Source: Brevundimonas sp. MYb52 (lineage in GTDB: Bacteria; Pseudomonadota; Alphaproteobacteria; Caulobacterales; Caulobacteraceae). From it: a stretch of 64,000 bases of DNA. The notes beneath the pieces were generated by a model. It made no database searches and was not told the origin of the DNA. It saw nothing but the letters and a program-made list of their open reading frames with translations. Positions 53,369 to 63,970 of the stretch are shown in pieces. Both the position numbers and the translations under genes were made by a program. The DNA is taken from the NCBI RefSeq assembly GCF_002979535.1, contig NZ_PCPB01000005.1, positions 1 to 64,000 on the forward strand, read 5' to 3'. Within the stretch, counting starts at the first letter, position 1; each line of letters begins with the position of its first letter.

Positions 53369-54724
53369 TTAGAAGCCGTATTTGGCGAACAGGATCAGAC
53401 GGGTCATGTCGCCGTCCAGTCCCGATTCCAGCTTGCGGTCAGCGAACATCAGTTCGGCGCCGACATCAAACGCCGTGACCGGCGACCAGATCAGGTTGGC
53501 GTGGATGCTCTGGGCCGAACGGTTGGCGCCGGTCCCGGTCAGCAGGACGTCGTTGTCCACCTTCTGCGCCGACCAGATGAGGCTGGAGCGCCAGCCCGGC
53601 GTCCAGACGTGGCGATAGGCGGCGAAACCGGCGATCACGCCGATGGCGTCCAACTGGCCCGAGGCGTCCAGCACCGCGTCGTTGGAGAAGTTGAGGCCGA
53701 CGTAGCGGCCGATGCCTTCGCCGCCGGTCAGCATCAGGCGGATGTCGTCTTGGGCGCCGACCTTGATCTTGGTCGAGGCGGACAGGCCCCAGCCGGTCGC
53801 CGTGTCGTCGATGGCGCTGGCCGGGTTCTCATACTTCAACTGACGCAGCAGGCCGGCGAACTGCAGGTCGCCCCAGGGACGGCTGATGGCGTAGCGCGCG
53901 GTCAGGTCGGGCAGGCTGTTGTCGTCGGCGATGACGCGGGCGCCGCCGCCGAAGGGGGTGACGGTGGTCTCGGGGTTCTCGACCGAGACCGAGAAGGGAC
54001 CGCGCGTGTAACGGACCTGCACTTGACGGGCGAAGACCGTGCCTTCGGCGGCGCCGACGAAGTCTGCCGATTCCGGCAGGACGGCGGTGTTCTGGAAGTT
54101 GGTCCACTCCTGACCGATCAGCCAGTTGTCGATGGTGACGAAGGCGCGGCGCAGGGCGGGGTTGGAGGCGCTGGTGATGCGCTGATCGCCGGTTCCGGGC
54201 AGGCTCTGGAAGTCCATCTCCAGCCGGGTGCCGACCTTGTGGCCGCCGACCAGACCGTCGGTGGTCAGCCAGAAGCGGGTCTGACGCGCGTTGAAGTCCA
54301 GCGCCGCGTCTTCCTCGGCCCCGCCGACCGGGATGGAGCCGGGCAGGTGATAGTCGCGCAGCAGGTCGCCGTTGGCCGGATCGCCGCCGGAATAGTTCGA
54401 GGCCGAGGCGTCGACCTTGATGAAGCCGCCGAACTTCACGGTGTGGTCGCCGATGCGGAAGCCTTCCTCGCGCACGGCGGGGGCCGAGACGGGCGTAGCG
54501 GCCGGTCGCGTTTCCAGCCGGATGATGTCCTGCGCCATGGCCTGAGACTGGGTCGTCTGCTGCGTGCGCGCGGCGGCGACCTCGGATTTCAGGCTGTTCA
54601 GCTCGGCTTCGAGCTGGGCGATGCGCGCCTCGAGGGCCGCATTGGCGTCCTGGGCCAGGACGGCGCCGGGGGCGAACAGCAGCGCAGCCGCAGCCGCGCC
54701 GCCCAGCAGGCGGTATCTTCCCAT
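53369..54724 (-). CDS. DcaP-like outer-membrane porin
   Basis: A 451-residue outer-membrane protein. The signal peptide MGRYRLLGGAAAAALLFAPG ends near AVLAQ. A short coiled coil follows (LEARIAQLEAELNSLKSEV), then a beta-barrel of the DcaP trimeric porin family (FKFGGFIKVDAS-like start, here VKFGGFIKVDASASNYSGGD, and ends LILFAKYGF with terminal Phe). DcaP channels take up small organic acids in Acinetobacter. GGGAGGA precedes the ATG by 6 bases. Position directly upstream of acs suggests a carboxylate route (inference). Confidence 0.87.
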   Translation of the reverse strand: MGRYRLLGGAAAAALLFAPGAVLAQDANAALEARIAQLEAELNSLKSEVAAARTQQTTQSQAMAQDIIRLETRPAATPVSAPAVREEGFRIGDHTVKFGGFIKVDASASNYSGGDPANGDLLRDYHLPGSIPVGGAEEDAALDFNARQTRFWLTTDGLVGGHKVGTRLEMDFQSLPGTGDQRITSASNPALRRAFVTIDNWLIGQEWTNFQNTAVLPESADFVGAAEGTVFARQVQVRYTRGPFSVSVENPETTVTPFGGGARVIADDNSLPDLTARYAISRPWGDLQFAGLLRQLKYENPASAIDDTATGWGLSASTKIKVGAQDDIRLMLTGGEGIGRYVGLNFSNDAVLDASGQLDAIGVIAGFAAYRHVWTPGWRSSLIWSAQKVDNDVLLTGTGANRSAQSIHANLIWSPVTAFDVGAELMFADRKLESGLDGDMTRLILFAKYGF

Positions 54725-54896
54725 GTCATGTCCTCCCGGGTTCATCTGATGCGAACCTCGAGACCGCAGCATTCCGCGCGGAGGCAGTTTGCGGCCATTA
54801 GCCATTGGTCTAGTTTCGACCAAAGTCGAGGCGCGGCATGGTGTCGTCACAGCGCGGCCTCGACCCGAAAAAGAACCGCGCGCGGGAAGGATTTTC
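54725..54896. promoter_or_regulatory. Divergent control region of porin-acs and the LuxR-type regulator
   Basis: 172 bases between divergent starts. It contains CTAGTTTCGACCAAAGTCGAGGCGCGG (54809-54835 region), with a TCGAC…GTCGA-type inverted element. The similar phrase CGACCAAAGTCG recurs at 56094-56105, upstream of the symporter gene, so it is a candidate shared binding site. Confidence 0.45.
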
Positions 54897-55511
54897 ATGG
54901 ATCGCATCGTCGTCGCCGACGACCACCCTCTGTTTCGGGCGGCGTTGAGATCGGCCGTCGAAAAGGCCGCGCCCGGCGCCGTGATTGCGGAATGCGCCAG
55001 TCTGGCCGAGGTTCTGGCGACGCTAGGCGAGGGCGTTTCGGATCTGGTCCTGCTGGACCTGAAGCTGTCGGATAGCGAGGGCATGGGCGGCCTGACCCGC
55101 ATCCGCGCCGACTATCCGGCCGTGCCCGTCGCCGTGGTCTCGGCCAGCGAGGAGCCGCCGACCGTGCGCCGCGCCCTGACCCTGGGCGCCGCCGGCTTCA
55201 TTCCGAAATCCGCCGCCCTGCCGGTCATGGTCGAGGCCATCCAGGCCATACTGTCGGGCGACAACTGGGCGCCGGACGTGGGCGAAGCGGGGGCCGAGGA
55301 GGGTGATCTGGAAGCCCGCATCGCCAGCCTGACGCCGTCGCAGTTGCGCATCCTCGAAGGCCTGAAGGCCGGGCGGCTGAACAAGCAGATCGCCTTCGAC
55401 CTCGGCGTCACCGAGGCCACGATCAAGGCCCATCTGACCAGCGTCTTTCGCAAGCTGGGCGTGCACAACCGCACCCAGGCCGTGATCCTGGCCCAGTCGA
55501 TCGATCTTTGA
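54897..55511 (+). CDS. LuxR/NarL-type response regulator (CrbR-like)
   Basis: A 204-residue two-component regulator. The receiver has DD at residues 8-9, phospho-acceptor Asp54 (LVLLDLKLSDSEG), Ser at VVSASEE and the Lys in FIPKSA. The LuxR helix-turn-helix is LTPSQLRILEGLKAGRLNKQIAFDLGVTEATIKAHLTSVFRKLGVHNRTQAV. The ATG at 54897 has GGAAGG upstream. No kinase adjoins it, but a symporter-type hybrid kinase is 2.6 kb downstream on the same strand and acs is divergent, as in CrbSR systems. Confidence 0.92.
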   Translation: MDRIVVADDHPLFRAALRSAVEKAAPGAVIAECASLAEVLATLGEGVSDLVLLDLKLSDSEGMGGLTRIRADYPAVPVAVVSASEEPPTVRRALTLGAAGFIPKSAALPVMVEAIQAILSGDNWAPDVGEAGAEEGDLEARIASLTPSQLRILEGLKAGRLNKQIAFDLGVTEATIKAHLTSVFRKLGVHNRTQAVILAQSIDL

Positions 55512-55680
55512 TTTTGGAGGCCAGGGCCGCCTGAAAAGGCCGGGCGGTCTGGGCCGTCGCACCCCTCGGCGGAATCAGATCAATCCAGCCTGGGGCGCGA
55601 AGACGCCAGCCGCGGCGTCAAGGATGACCTTGAGCTGCAGATTTTGTCAGGGCCTGAGGACCCGCAGTTTCGTCAGACGA

Positions 55681-55833
55681 TCAGTCCTCGGACGGCTCGG
55701 CGTCTTCCTCGGTCAGACCGGCGGCCTTGGCGGCCTTCTTGGCGGCTTTCGCGGCAGCCTTGGCTTCGGCCTTCTTGGCCTCAGCGCGTTCGCGCTCCTG
55801 CCGTTCGAAACTGTAGTTGGGCTTACGGGCCAT
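55681..55833 (-). CDS. 50-residue Lys/Ala-rich protein
   Basis: A short gene encoding MARKPNYSFERQERERAEAK, followed by KAEAKAAAKAAKKAAKAAGL and an acidic end TEEDAEPSED. AGAGGA lies 6 bases before the ATG. The conserved-looking KPNYSFERQERER start and the charge-segregated tail recall small alphaproteobacterial hypothetical proteins. It is expected to be one long helix. The role is unknown. The 170 bases between it and the response-regulator gene show nothing else. Confidence 0.7.
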   Translation of the reverse strand: MARKPNYSFERQERERAEAKKAEAKAAAKAAKKAAKAAGLTEEDAEPSED

Positions 55834-55950
55834 TGATGTCCTCTCGCGCCGGGCCGCCGAACGGCGACGTCAAACCTTCATGTGGCCTCTGTCGCCCGCT
55901 GCGACAACCGTGAAACGGCGGCGGGGCCATTATTTGCACATCAGTTCTCC

Positions 55951-56072
55951 CGCTCACCCCGGCGGATGCCGGGGCCCCGTGCTTTGGCCAAAGGCACGGG
56001 CCGGAAGGCTCTATCCAACCGTAGCGTCCGAGGCTCTCACTGGATCCCGGCGTCCGCCGGGATGAGCGGGTT
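55951..56072. repeat. Long inverted repeat upstream of the symporter gene
   Basis: Arms CCCGCTCACCCCGGCGGATGCCGGGGCCC and GGATCCCGGCGTCCGCCGGGATGAGCGGG enclose about 65 bases with an inner GTGCTTTGGCCAAAGGCAC palindrome. It fills most of the 377-base gap between the 50-residue gene and the symporter. Confidence 0.8.
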
Positions 56073-56210
56073 CTGAAAGACACGCCGCCGTTCGACCAAA
56101 GTCGCTCTCTGCAAATCCGTCGCCCTGCTGTCAGTCTCATCCTCGACGATCCGGCAACAGGATCGCGAGGAAACGGTCGCGCCACGCGACCCTAAAGGAA
56201 GGGACTGCCC

Positions 56211-57884
<1,674 letters not shown>

Positions 57885-57896
57885 GGTCCTGATGTT

Positions 57897-58051
57897 CTCC
57901 CTCCCCTTTATGGGGAGGGTGGCTGAGCCCGAAGGGCGAGGCCGGGTGGGGGCGGCGAGGCTGTTCAAGCGCCGAGCCCAACATCACCTGGCCCTCCCCA
58001 CCCGGTCGCTGCGCGACCACCCTCCCCATGAAGGGGAGGGAGAGGGTTGCG
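57897..58051. repeat. Long inverted repeat upstream of the hybrid kinase
   Basis: Outer arms CTCCCTCCCCTTTATGGGGAGGGTGG and CCACCCTCCCCATGAAGGGGAGGGAG, with inner GGCCGGGTGGGG / CCCCACCCGG-type arms. It occupies most of the gap between symporter and kinase. Confidence 0.8.
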
Positions 58052-58131
58052 ATCCTCGACCTGCGGGCGGTTCGGCTTCGGTCGGACCGCCCTTCTTTTT
58101 GTTCTTGTCCCAAAGCCCCGCTCCGTCCCAG

Positions 58132-61100
58132 ATGCCGGTCATGTTCAGCCTCGCGACCCTGGCCCTGGTGGCCGCCTATATGGCGACCCTGTTCGCGGTG
58201 GCCTGGTGGTATGAGCGGCCGTCGATCAAGACGCGCGGCGGGGCCTTGGGGCCGTCGCTCTATGCCCTGTCGCTGGCCATCTATTGCACCTCGTGGACCT
58301 ATTACGGGGCGGTGGGGACGGCGGCGCGGTCGGCATGGGAATACCTGCCCATCTATGTGGGCCCGGCCCTGGGGGTGACGGTGCTGTTTCCGCTGTGGAA
58401 GCGGATCGCGGCGGCGGCCCGGCGCGAGAACGTCGGCTCGATGGCCGACTTCATCTCGTCGCGCTACGGCAAGAGCCCGGCGCTGGGCGCGGCGGTGGCG
58501 GCCGTCGCCATTCTGGGGTCGCTGCCCTATATCGCCCTGCAGCTGAAATCCCTGTCGATGGCTGGCGAGATGCTGACCGAGGGGACGCCGGTGGCGGGCT
58601 CCGAGAGCCTGACGGTTCTGGTCATGGCCGGGGTGCTGGCCGGGTTCGCCATCCTGTTCGGGGCGCGACGCCCCGACCTGACCGAGCACAACCGCGGCCT
58701 GATCCAGGCCATCGGCATCGAGTCCATCGTCAAGCTGGGCGCCCTGCTGGCCGTGGCCGTCTTCGCCCTGATCCTTCTGACCCGCGCCCCGACCTCCGCC
58801 GACGTGACGGCCAGCCTCGGCGACCTGGCCCGCTGGCCCGATCTGGACGGACGCTTCTGGGCCATTGTTCTGGTGGCGACCCTGGCCATCTTCTGTCTGC
58901 CGCGTCAGTTCCATGTCGCCTTTGTCGAGGGCGGCGATCCGGCCCAGGTGAAGCGGGCGCGCTGGATCTTTCCCCTCTATCTGCTGCTGACCAGTCTGGC
59001 GGTCCTGCCTCTGGTGGCGGCGGGCGGCCTGTTCGCCCCCCACGTCAATCCCGACCTGCTGGTGCTGGCCCTGCCGCTGAACGCCGGCCATTCGGCCCTG
59101 ACCGCCATCGTCTTCGTCGGCGGTTTCTCGGCGGCGACCGCCATGGTCATCGTCGAGGCCGTGGCCCTGTCGGCCATGGTGTCCAACAACCTGGTCTTGC
59201 CGCTGCTGGCGTCTGAGCGCCGTAGGCGAGGCGAGCGGGCGGGCGACATGGCGCGCGCCATCCTGAATATCCGCCGGGTGGCCATCGTCGCCCTGCTGCT
59301 GATGGCCTGGGTCTATTATCAGGCCATGGACCAGTCCAGCGGTCTGGCGGCCATGGGGCTGGTGTCCTTCGCCGCTCTGGCCCAGTTGGCCCCCGCCCTG
59401 TTCGGCGCGGTGCTGTGGCGCGGCGGGCGTTCGCGCGGAGCCCTGGCGGGGTTGGCGGTCGGCATGGCGGTCTGGCTGGTCATGCTGGCGGCGCCGCAGA
59501 TGGCCCCCGGTTTCGGCCTCAACATCCCGGCCATGCTGGGGCTGAGCGACCCGTTCGCAGCGGGGGTCTTCCTCAGTCTGGCGCTGAACCTGACGGTCTT
59601 CATCGCCGTATCCAAACTGAGCCGACCGCGCCTGATCGATCAGGTCCAGGCCCGCGCCTTTGTCGACCGGCTGGGGCCGGACTGGATGGAGGGGCGCGGC
59701 GGTTCGGCCGGGGCCTCGGTCGGCGATCTGAAGGCTCTGGTCGCCCGCTTCATCGGCGACGAACGGGCCGAGCGCGCCTTCGCCGCCTGGGCGCGCGAGA
59801 CGGAGGTGAAGCTGCGCGACGCCGACCCCGCTGACGCAGGCCTGGCCCGCGCCGCCGAGCGGATGCTGGCGGGGGCCATCGGCGCCGCCTCGGCGCGGCG
59901 CGTCATCGCCGCCGCCCTGGCCGCCGGCGGCCGCGCGCCTGAGGACGTGGTGCGGATGCTGGACGAGGCTTCGCAGGCGGTTCAGTTCAACCGCGACCTG
60001 TTGCAAACCACGCTGGACAACATCGACCAGGGCGTCAGCGTGGTGGACGAGGACCTGCGTCTGACCGCCTGGAACCGGCGCTATGTCGAGATGTTCGGCC
60101 TGCCCCCCGGCTTCGTCCACGTCGGCCTGCCCATCGCCGCCGTCTATCGCCTGAACGCCGAACGCGGCGAGACCGACGCCGTGGCGGGCGACATCGAGGC
60201 CTGGATCGAACGACGGCTGGAGGCCCTGTCGCGCCGCATCCCGCACGACCACGAGCGCGAGCAGCCCGACGGCCGCATCCTGCGCTCCTCCGGGGCGCCC
60301 ATCCCCGGCGGCGGCTATGCCACCAGCTATACCGACATCACCGCCCTGCGCCGCGCCGCGCGGGATCTGGAAGAGGCCAACGAGCGGCTGGAGGCCCGCG
60401 TCGCCGACCGCACCGAACGGCTGGAGGAGGCCCGTCGTCTGGCCGAGGACGCCACGGCGTCCAAGACCCGCTTCCTCGCCGCCGCCAGCCACGACCTGTT
60501 GCAGCCGCTGCACGCCGCGCGCCTGTTCATCGCCGCCCTGAAGGAGGAACCGTCGCTGGCGCCGGGGTCCGCCGGGCGCGGGCTGGCCACCAACGCCGAC
60601 CGTTCGATCGACAGCGCCCACCGCCTGCTGACCGCCCTGCTGAACCTGTCCAAGCTGGAGGCGGGCGGGGTCCAGCCCGCCGTGGCCCCCCTGTCGCTGG
60701 ACGCCCTGTTCGCCGAACTGCGCCGCGAGTTCGCGCCCATGGCCCGCGCCAAGGGGCTGCGGCTGACGGTCGTGTCGTCGGGCCTGTGGGTCGCCTCGGA
60801 CCCCGACCTGTTGCGCTCCATGCTGCAGAATCTGACCGCCAACGCCATCCGCTACACGGACCGGGGGCGGGTTCTGGTCGGCGCCAGACGCGACGGCGAG
60901 ACGGTGCGGATGCTGGTCTGCGACACCGGGCGCGGCATTCCCGACGCCGATCGCGAGACCGTCTTCGGCGAGTTCGTGCGCCTGCCCGGCGCCCCGGTGG
61001 ACGAACCGGGGGCAGGCCTGGGTCTGGCCATCGTGCAGAAGCTGTCGGATCTGCTGCGCCATCCGCTGTCGATGGCGTCGCGCGTCGGGCGCGGCACGAC

Positions 61101-61521
61101 CTTCCGCGTCAGCGCGCCGCGCGCCGCCGCCCGTCTTGTGCCCGCCGTTCCGGTCGAGGGCGACGCCCGCCTGCCGCTGGCGGGCCTGCGGGTGCTGTGC
61201 GTGGACAATGAGCCGGCCATCCTCGACGCCCTGACCGCGCTACTGAGCCGCTGGGGGGCGCAGACGACCACGGCGCGGTCGGTGGCCGAGGGCATCGCGG
61301 CGCAGGGGCCGTTCGACGCGGCCCTGGTCGACCTGCATCTGGGCGACGGCGCGGACGGATTGAGCGTGGTCGACGCCCTGCGGGCGCGGGGGCTGCGCCG
61401 CATCGGCCTGGTGACGGCGGACACCCGCGAGGGGCTGAAGGAGACGGCCACGGCGGCGGGCGCGACCCTGCTGCCCAAGCCGGTCAAGCCGGCGGCGCTG
61501 AAGGCGTTTCTGTCGGGTTAG
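58132..61521 (+). CDS. Sodium:solute-symporter-type hybrid histidine kinase (CrbS-like)
   Basis: An 1129-residue membrane sensor kinase. Residues 1 to about 500 form a 12-13-helix SLC5/SSS transporter-like domain (TLALVAAYMATLFAVAWW; GSMADFISSRYGKSPALGA; FCLPRQFHVAFVEGG). A linker region (LIDQVQARAFVDRLGP) leads to a PAS domain from about residue 625 (TTLDNIDQGVSVVDEDLRLT), a coiled coil, HisKA with phospho-His787 (AAASHDLLQPLHAARLF) and HATPase motifs (NLTANAIRYTDRG; DTGRGIPDAD; GAGLGLAIVQKL). A receiver with Asp1067 (LVDLHLGDGADG) ends it. This is the CrbS/CbrA layout coupling solute binding to phosphorelay. Start at 58132 or 58141, without a strong ribosome-binding site. Confidence 0.95.
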   Translation: MPVMFSLATLALVAAYMATLFAVAWWYERPSIKTRGGALGPSLYALSLAIYCTSWTYYGAVGTAARSAWEYLPIYVGPALGVTVLFPLWKRIAAAARRENVGSMADFISSRYGKSPALGAAVAAVAILGSLPYIALQLKSLSMAGEMLTEGTPVAGSESLTVLVMAGVLAGFAILFGARRPDLTEHNRGLIQAIGIESIVKLGALLAVAVFALILLTRAPTSADVTASLGDLARWPDLDGRFWAIVLVATLAIFCLPRQFHVAFVEGGDPAQVKRARWIFPLYLLLTSLAVLPLVAAGGLFAPHVNPDLLVLALPLNAGHSALTAIVFVGGFSAATAMVIVEAVALSAMVSNNLVLPLLASERRRRGERAGDMARAILNIRRVAIVALLLMAWVYYQAMDQSSGLAAMGLVSFAALAQLAPALFGAVLWRGGRSRGALAGLAVGMAVWLVMLAAPQMAPGFGLNIPAMLGLSDPFAAGVFLSLALNLTVFIAVSKLSRPRLIDQVQARAFVDRLGPDWMEGRGGSAGASVGDLKALVARFIGDERAERAFAAWARETEVKLRDADPADAGLARAAERMLAGAIGAASARRVIAAALAAGGRAPEDVVRMLDEASQAVQFNRDLLQTTLDNIDQGVSVVDEDLRLTAWNRRYVEMFGLPPGFVHVGLPIAAVYRLNAERGETDAVAGDIEAWIERRLEALSRRIPHDHEREQPDGRILRSSGAPIPGGGYATSYTDITALRRAARDLEEANERLEARVADRTERLEEARRLAEDATASKTRFLAAASHDLLQPLHAARLFIAALKEEPSLAPGSAGRGLATNADRSIDSAHRLLTALLNLSKLEAGGVQPAVAPLSLDALFAELRREFAPMARAKGLRLTVVSSGLWVASDPDLLRSMLQNLTANAIRYTDRGRVLVGARRDGETVRMLVCDTGRGIPDADRETVFGEFVRLPGAPVDEPGAGLGLAIVQKLSDLLRHPLSMASRVGRGTTFRVSAPRAAARLVPAVPVEGDARLPLAGLRVLCVDNEPAILDALTALLSRWGAQTTTARSVAEGIAAQGPFDAALVDLHLGDGADGLSVVDALRARGLRRIGLVTADTREGLKETATAAGATLLPKPVKPAALKAFLSG

Positions 61522-61532
61522 CCGGCGAACGC

Positions 61533-62138
61533 CTAACCCAGGGTCAGCCCCATGCGGACCAGGGCCGAGAGGCTGTCGGCCTCCATCTTGGTCATGACCT
61601 TGGCGCGGAAGACCTCGACCGTGCGGGGGCTGATCTCGAGGTCCAGGGCGATCTCCTTGTTGGAGCGGCCGTGGATCAGGGCGTCGAAGACCTGGCGTTC
61701 GCGCGGCGTCAGACGGGCCATGCGGCCCTGGACCGCGATGCGGGCGCCCTGGGCCTGGTCCAGGTCGGACAGACGGGCCAGGCAGCCGCGCACCGTCTCG
61801 ATCAGGCGCGGCGGATCGAAGGGCTTTTCGATGAAGTCGACGACGCCGGCCTTCATCATCTGCACCACCATGGGCACGTCGGCATGGCCAGTGATGACGA
61901 TGACGGGCCAGGCAGCGCCGCGCAGTTCGCGAATGCGGCGCACCACGTCGGCGCCGTCCATGTCGGGCATGCGCATGTCGGTGATGACGCAGGCCGTGGC
62001 GTCTTCGGGCAGGGCGTCAAAGAAGTCCCGGCCGCTGGAGAAGCCGCGCGCGCGGATGCCGACGCCTCGCAGCAGAACGAGCAGGGAATCGCGAACCGCT
62101 GCGTCGTCGTCGATAATGAATACGGAGTGGAGACTCAT
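61533..62138 (-). CDS. FixJ-family response regulator
   Basis: A 201-residue regulator. The receiver has FIIDDDAAVRDS and Asp54 (CVITDMRMPDMDG), with T/K at VITGHAD and FIEKPFDPPRL. The output is a LuxR-type helix-turn-helix (LTPRERQVFDALIHGRSNKEIALDLEISPRTVEVFRAKVMTKM), exactly the FixJ arrangement. Its start overlaps the stop of the cognate kinase gene (ATGA), so the pair is translationally coupled. Targets are unknown. Confidence 0.95.
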   Translation of the reverse strand: MSLHSVFIIDDDAAVRDSLLVLLRGVGIRARGFSSGRDFFDALPEDATACVITDMRMPDMDGADVVRRIRELRGAAWPVIVITGHADVPMVVQMMKAGVVDFIEKPFDPPRLIETVRGCLARLSDLDQAQGARIAVQGRMARLTPRERQVFDALIHGRSNKEIALDLEISPRTVEVFRAKVMTKMEADSLSALVRMGLTLG

Positions 62139-63589
62139 GGATGCTCGCCGACCGTTTCACGGATCAGGTTAAACGAGAAAGCAGCGCCCCCCAACGCGCT
62201 TTTTGCCACGACCAGCCGCCCCCCGTGGCTTTCGACAATGGTGCGGGTGACGGACAGGCCCAGGCCCATGCCGCCGGACTTGGTCGAGGTCATCGGCTGG
62301 AACATGCGCTCCACCTGATCGGCGGCGATGCCGGGACCATTGTCCTCGACGCTGATCGCATAGTGGGTGTCCGACAAAGCGCGGCCGACGATGACGACAT
62401 CGGCCTCGGGCGCGTCGCTGACGGCCTCGACTGCGTTGCGAACCAGGTTGACGATGGCCTGCTGAAACTGGATGCGCTCGGCGCGGACGGTATCGGCTTC
62501 GGCATGCAGATCCATACGGATGGTCACCCCCTTGGCCGATCCCATCATGCTCAGGACCGGCCCCAGATCCTCGATCATCGAGGAGGCGCGCTCGGTGTCC
62601 AGGCGGCGAACCTCCAGCGACAGAAGCTCGCGCATCCGGCGGATGATGGCGCCGGCGCGCAACAGTTGCGCCTTGGCCAGTTCGGTGGTGCGCAAGGCGC
62701 TGTCGCCCAGGGCGCCCGCCTTCTCCATGTCCATCTGGCTGGCGTGCAGATAGGTGGCGGCGGCGCTGAGGGGCTGGTTCAGTTCGTGGGCCAGGGTGGC
62801 GGCCATCTCGCCCAGCGAGTTCAAGCGCCAGACCTTGTTCAACTGGGTGTGCAGTTCGCGAGCCTGGGCGTCGGCGGCGTGCCAGCGGCTGAGGTCGGTC
62901 AGGCACAGGGCGATCAGGTCCGGGCCGTCAGGACCGGGCACCCGGCCGCTCTGGATATTCAGGGGGAAGGTCGCGCCATCGGCGCGAACGCCGTTCCAGT
63001 GCCCCTCGGCGGAGGTGAGGACGCCGTCCGCCTGATCGTCATGCGAGGCCGCAGCCGCGTCGAAGGCCGGCACCAGGCTGTTGAAGGCGCGGCCCTGAAC
63101 CGCGTCCGCATCGACGCCGAACAACTGGGCCGCGGCGGGGTTCATCCGGTGGACCGACCCGTCGAGATGCAGGGTGACGACCGGCACGGTGGTCAGGACG
63201 GTGTTCAGCAGGGCGTCCTGGGCCGCCAGCTTTTGCGCCATGAGGTCGGCGCGGTCCTTCAGTCGGCGCACGGCCAGGCAGACCTCGGCCACGCCCCAGG
63301 CCACGGCGGCGAACAGCAGGGCGTTCGTTGCGGCGTCGCCGAGACTTTCGCGCGTAACCAGCGCAAGGTTGAGCGCGATCGAAAGGATAATGGCCAGGGC
63401 CACGGCCGTGCGTCGGGCCAGCAGGGCGGTGACGATCACGGCCGGCAGCATCGGCAGATAGTAGAAGCGGCCCAGCCCCTCGAGCAGGGATCGCGCCGCC
63501 ACGGCCACGCCGACAGCGATCACCGCCAGCAGCAATCCGCCCCAGCGTCCGCGCGACGCCCTCGCGACGGCGTCCAGCATGTCTTTCAT
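62135..63589 (-). CDS. FixL-like PAS sensor histidine kinase
   Basis: A 484-residue kinase. About four hydrophobic helices (residues 17-105) anchor it. A PAS domain spans about 122-235, with His183 (ASHDDQADG) near the place of the FixL haem ligand (SRHDGYI). HisKA has phospho-His268 (AATLAHELNQPLSAAATYL). HATPase has NLVRNAVEAV, DNGPGIA and GGMGLGLSVTRTIVESHGG. The NQPL motif is typical of FixL/DctB-type kinases. The signal may be oxygen or redox by analogy, but haem binding is not established. Confidence 0.93.
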   Translation of the reverse strand: MKDMLDAVARASRGRWGGLLLAVIAVGVAVAARSLLEGLGRFYYLPMLPAVIVTALLARRTAVALAIILSIALNLALVTRESLGDAATNALLFAAVAWGVAEVCLAVRRLKDRADLMAQKLAAQDALLNTVLTTVPVVTLHLDGSVHRMNPAAAQLFGVDADAVQGRAFNSLVPAFDAAAASHDDQADGVLTSAEGHWNGVRADGATFPLNIQSGRVPGPDGPDLIALCLTDLSRWHAADAQARELHTQLNKVWRLNSLGEMAATLAHELNQPLSAAATYLHASQMDMEKAGALGDSALRTTELAKAQLLRAGAIIRRMRELLSLEVRRLDTERASSMIEDLGPVLSMMGSAKGVTIRMDLHAEADTVRAERIQFQQAIVNLVRNAVEAVSDAPEADVVIVGRALSDTHYAISVEDNGPGIAADQVERMFQPMTSTKSGGMGLGLSVTRTIVESHGGRLVVAKSALGGAAFSFNLIRETVGEHP

Positions 63590-63901
63590 CGCAGGATGAA
63601 TGGGATCTTCCTCTCGGATTGCTGGAACCTCAGACCGGCTAGGTCTGCGGACGGGGTTCTACAGAATCGAGCCACGGCGGGCCTTCTATAGATTGAATGC
63701 GATGAATGCAATTGAGCGATTAACCTTGAACTGACGCCCTTCAGTCGCTGGCTTTCGTTCAGGTATAGAGGCGAAAAAATGGCGGTTACTGTAGTTTCTA
63801 TCCTGTTGATACTTGACGTGTCTTGAGCTGTCGCAAGCGACAGCGGGGTCCGATCGAACATCGACGACGCGTGGAGAACCTTCCGAACTATGCGGGTTTT
63901 T
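63590..63901. other. Intergenic region upstream of fixL-like gene
   Basis: No gene found. The region is AT-richer than average and must hold the divergent promoters. A TTGA-N6-GCAA sequence (63823-63836) is one base from the FixK/FNR consensus TTGA-N6-TCAA, which is too weak to call. Confidence 0.35.
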
Positions 63902-63965
63902 ACGTAGAGGCGGATTTACAGAAATCTACGTTTGTTCGTCCAAGAAGGCCTCAGGATCACTGAGG
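63902..63965 (+). promoter_or_regulatory. Structured leader before the terminal gene
   Basis: Two stem-loops: ACGTAGA / TCTACGT (63902-63931, 16-base loop) and CCTCAG / CTGAGG (63949-63965, 5-base loop). The second stem includes the GAGG ribosome-binding site of the ATG at 63971, so folding could limit translation. Confidence 0.45.
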
Positions 63966-63970
63966 TAAAA

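Noticed and set aside
63823-63836. FixK/FNR-like box TTGA-N6-GCAA upstream of the fixL-like gene
   Set aside because: One mismatch in the second half-site and 230 bases from the start. Chance matches of this quality are expected.
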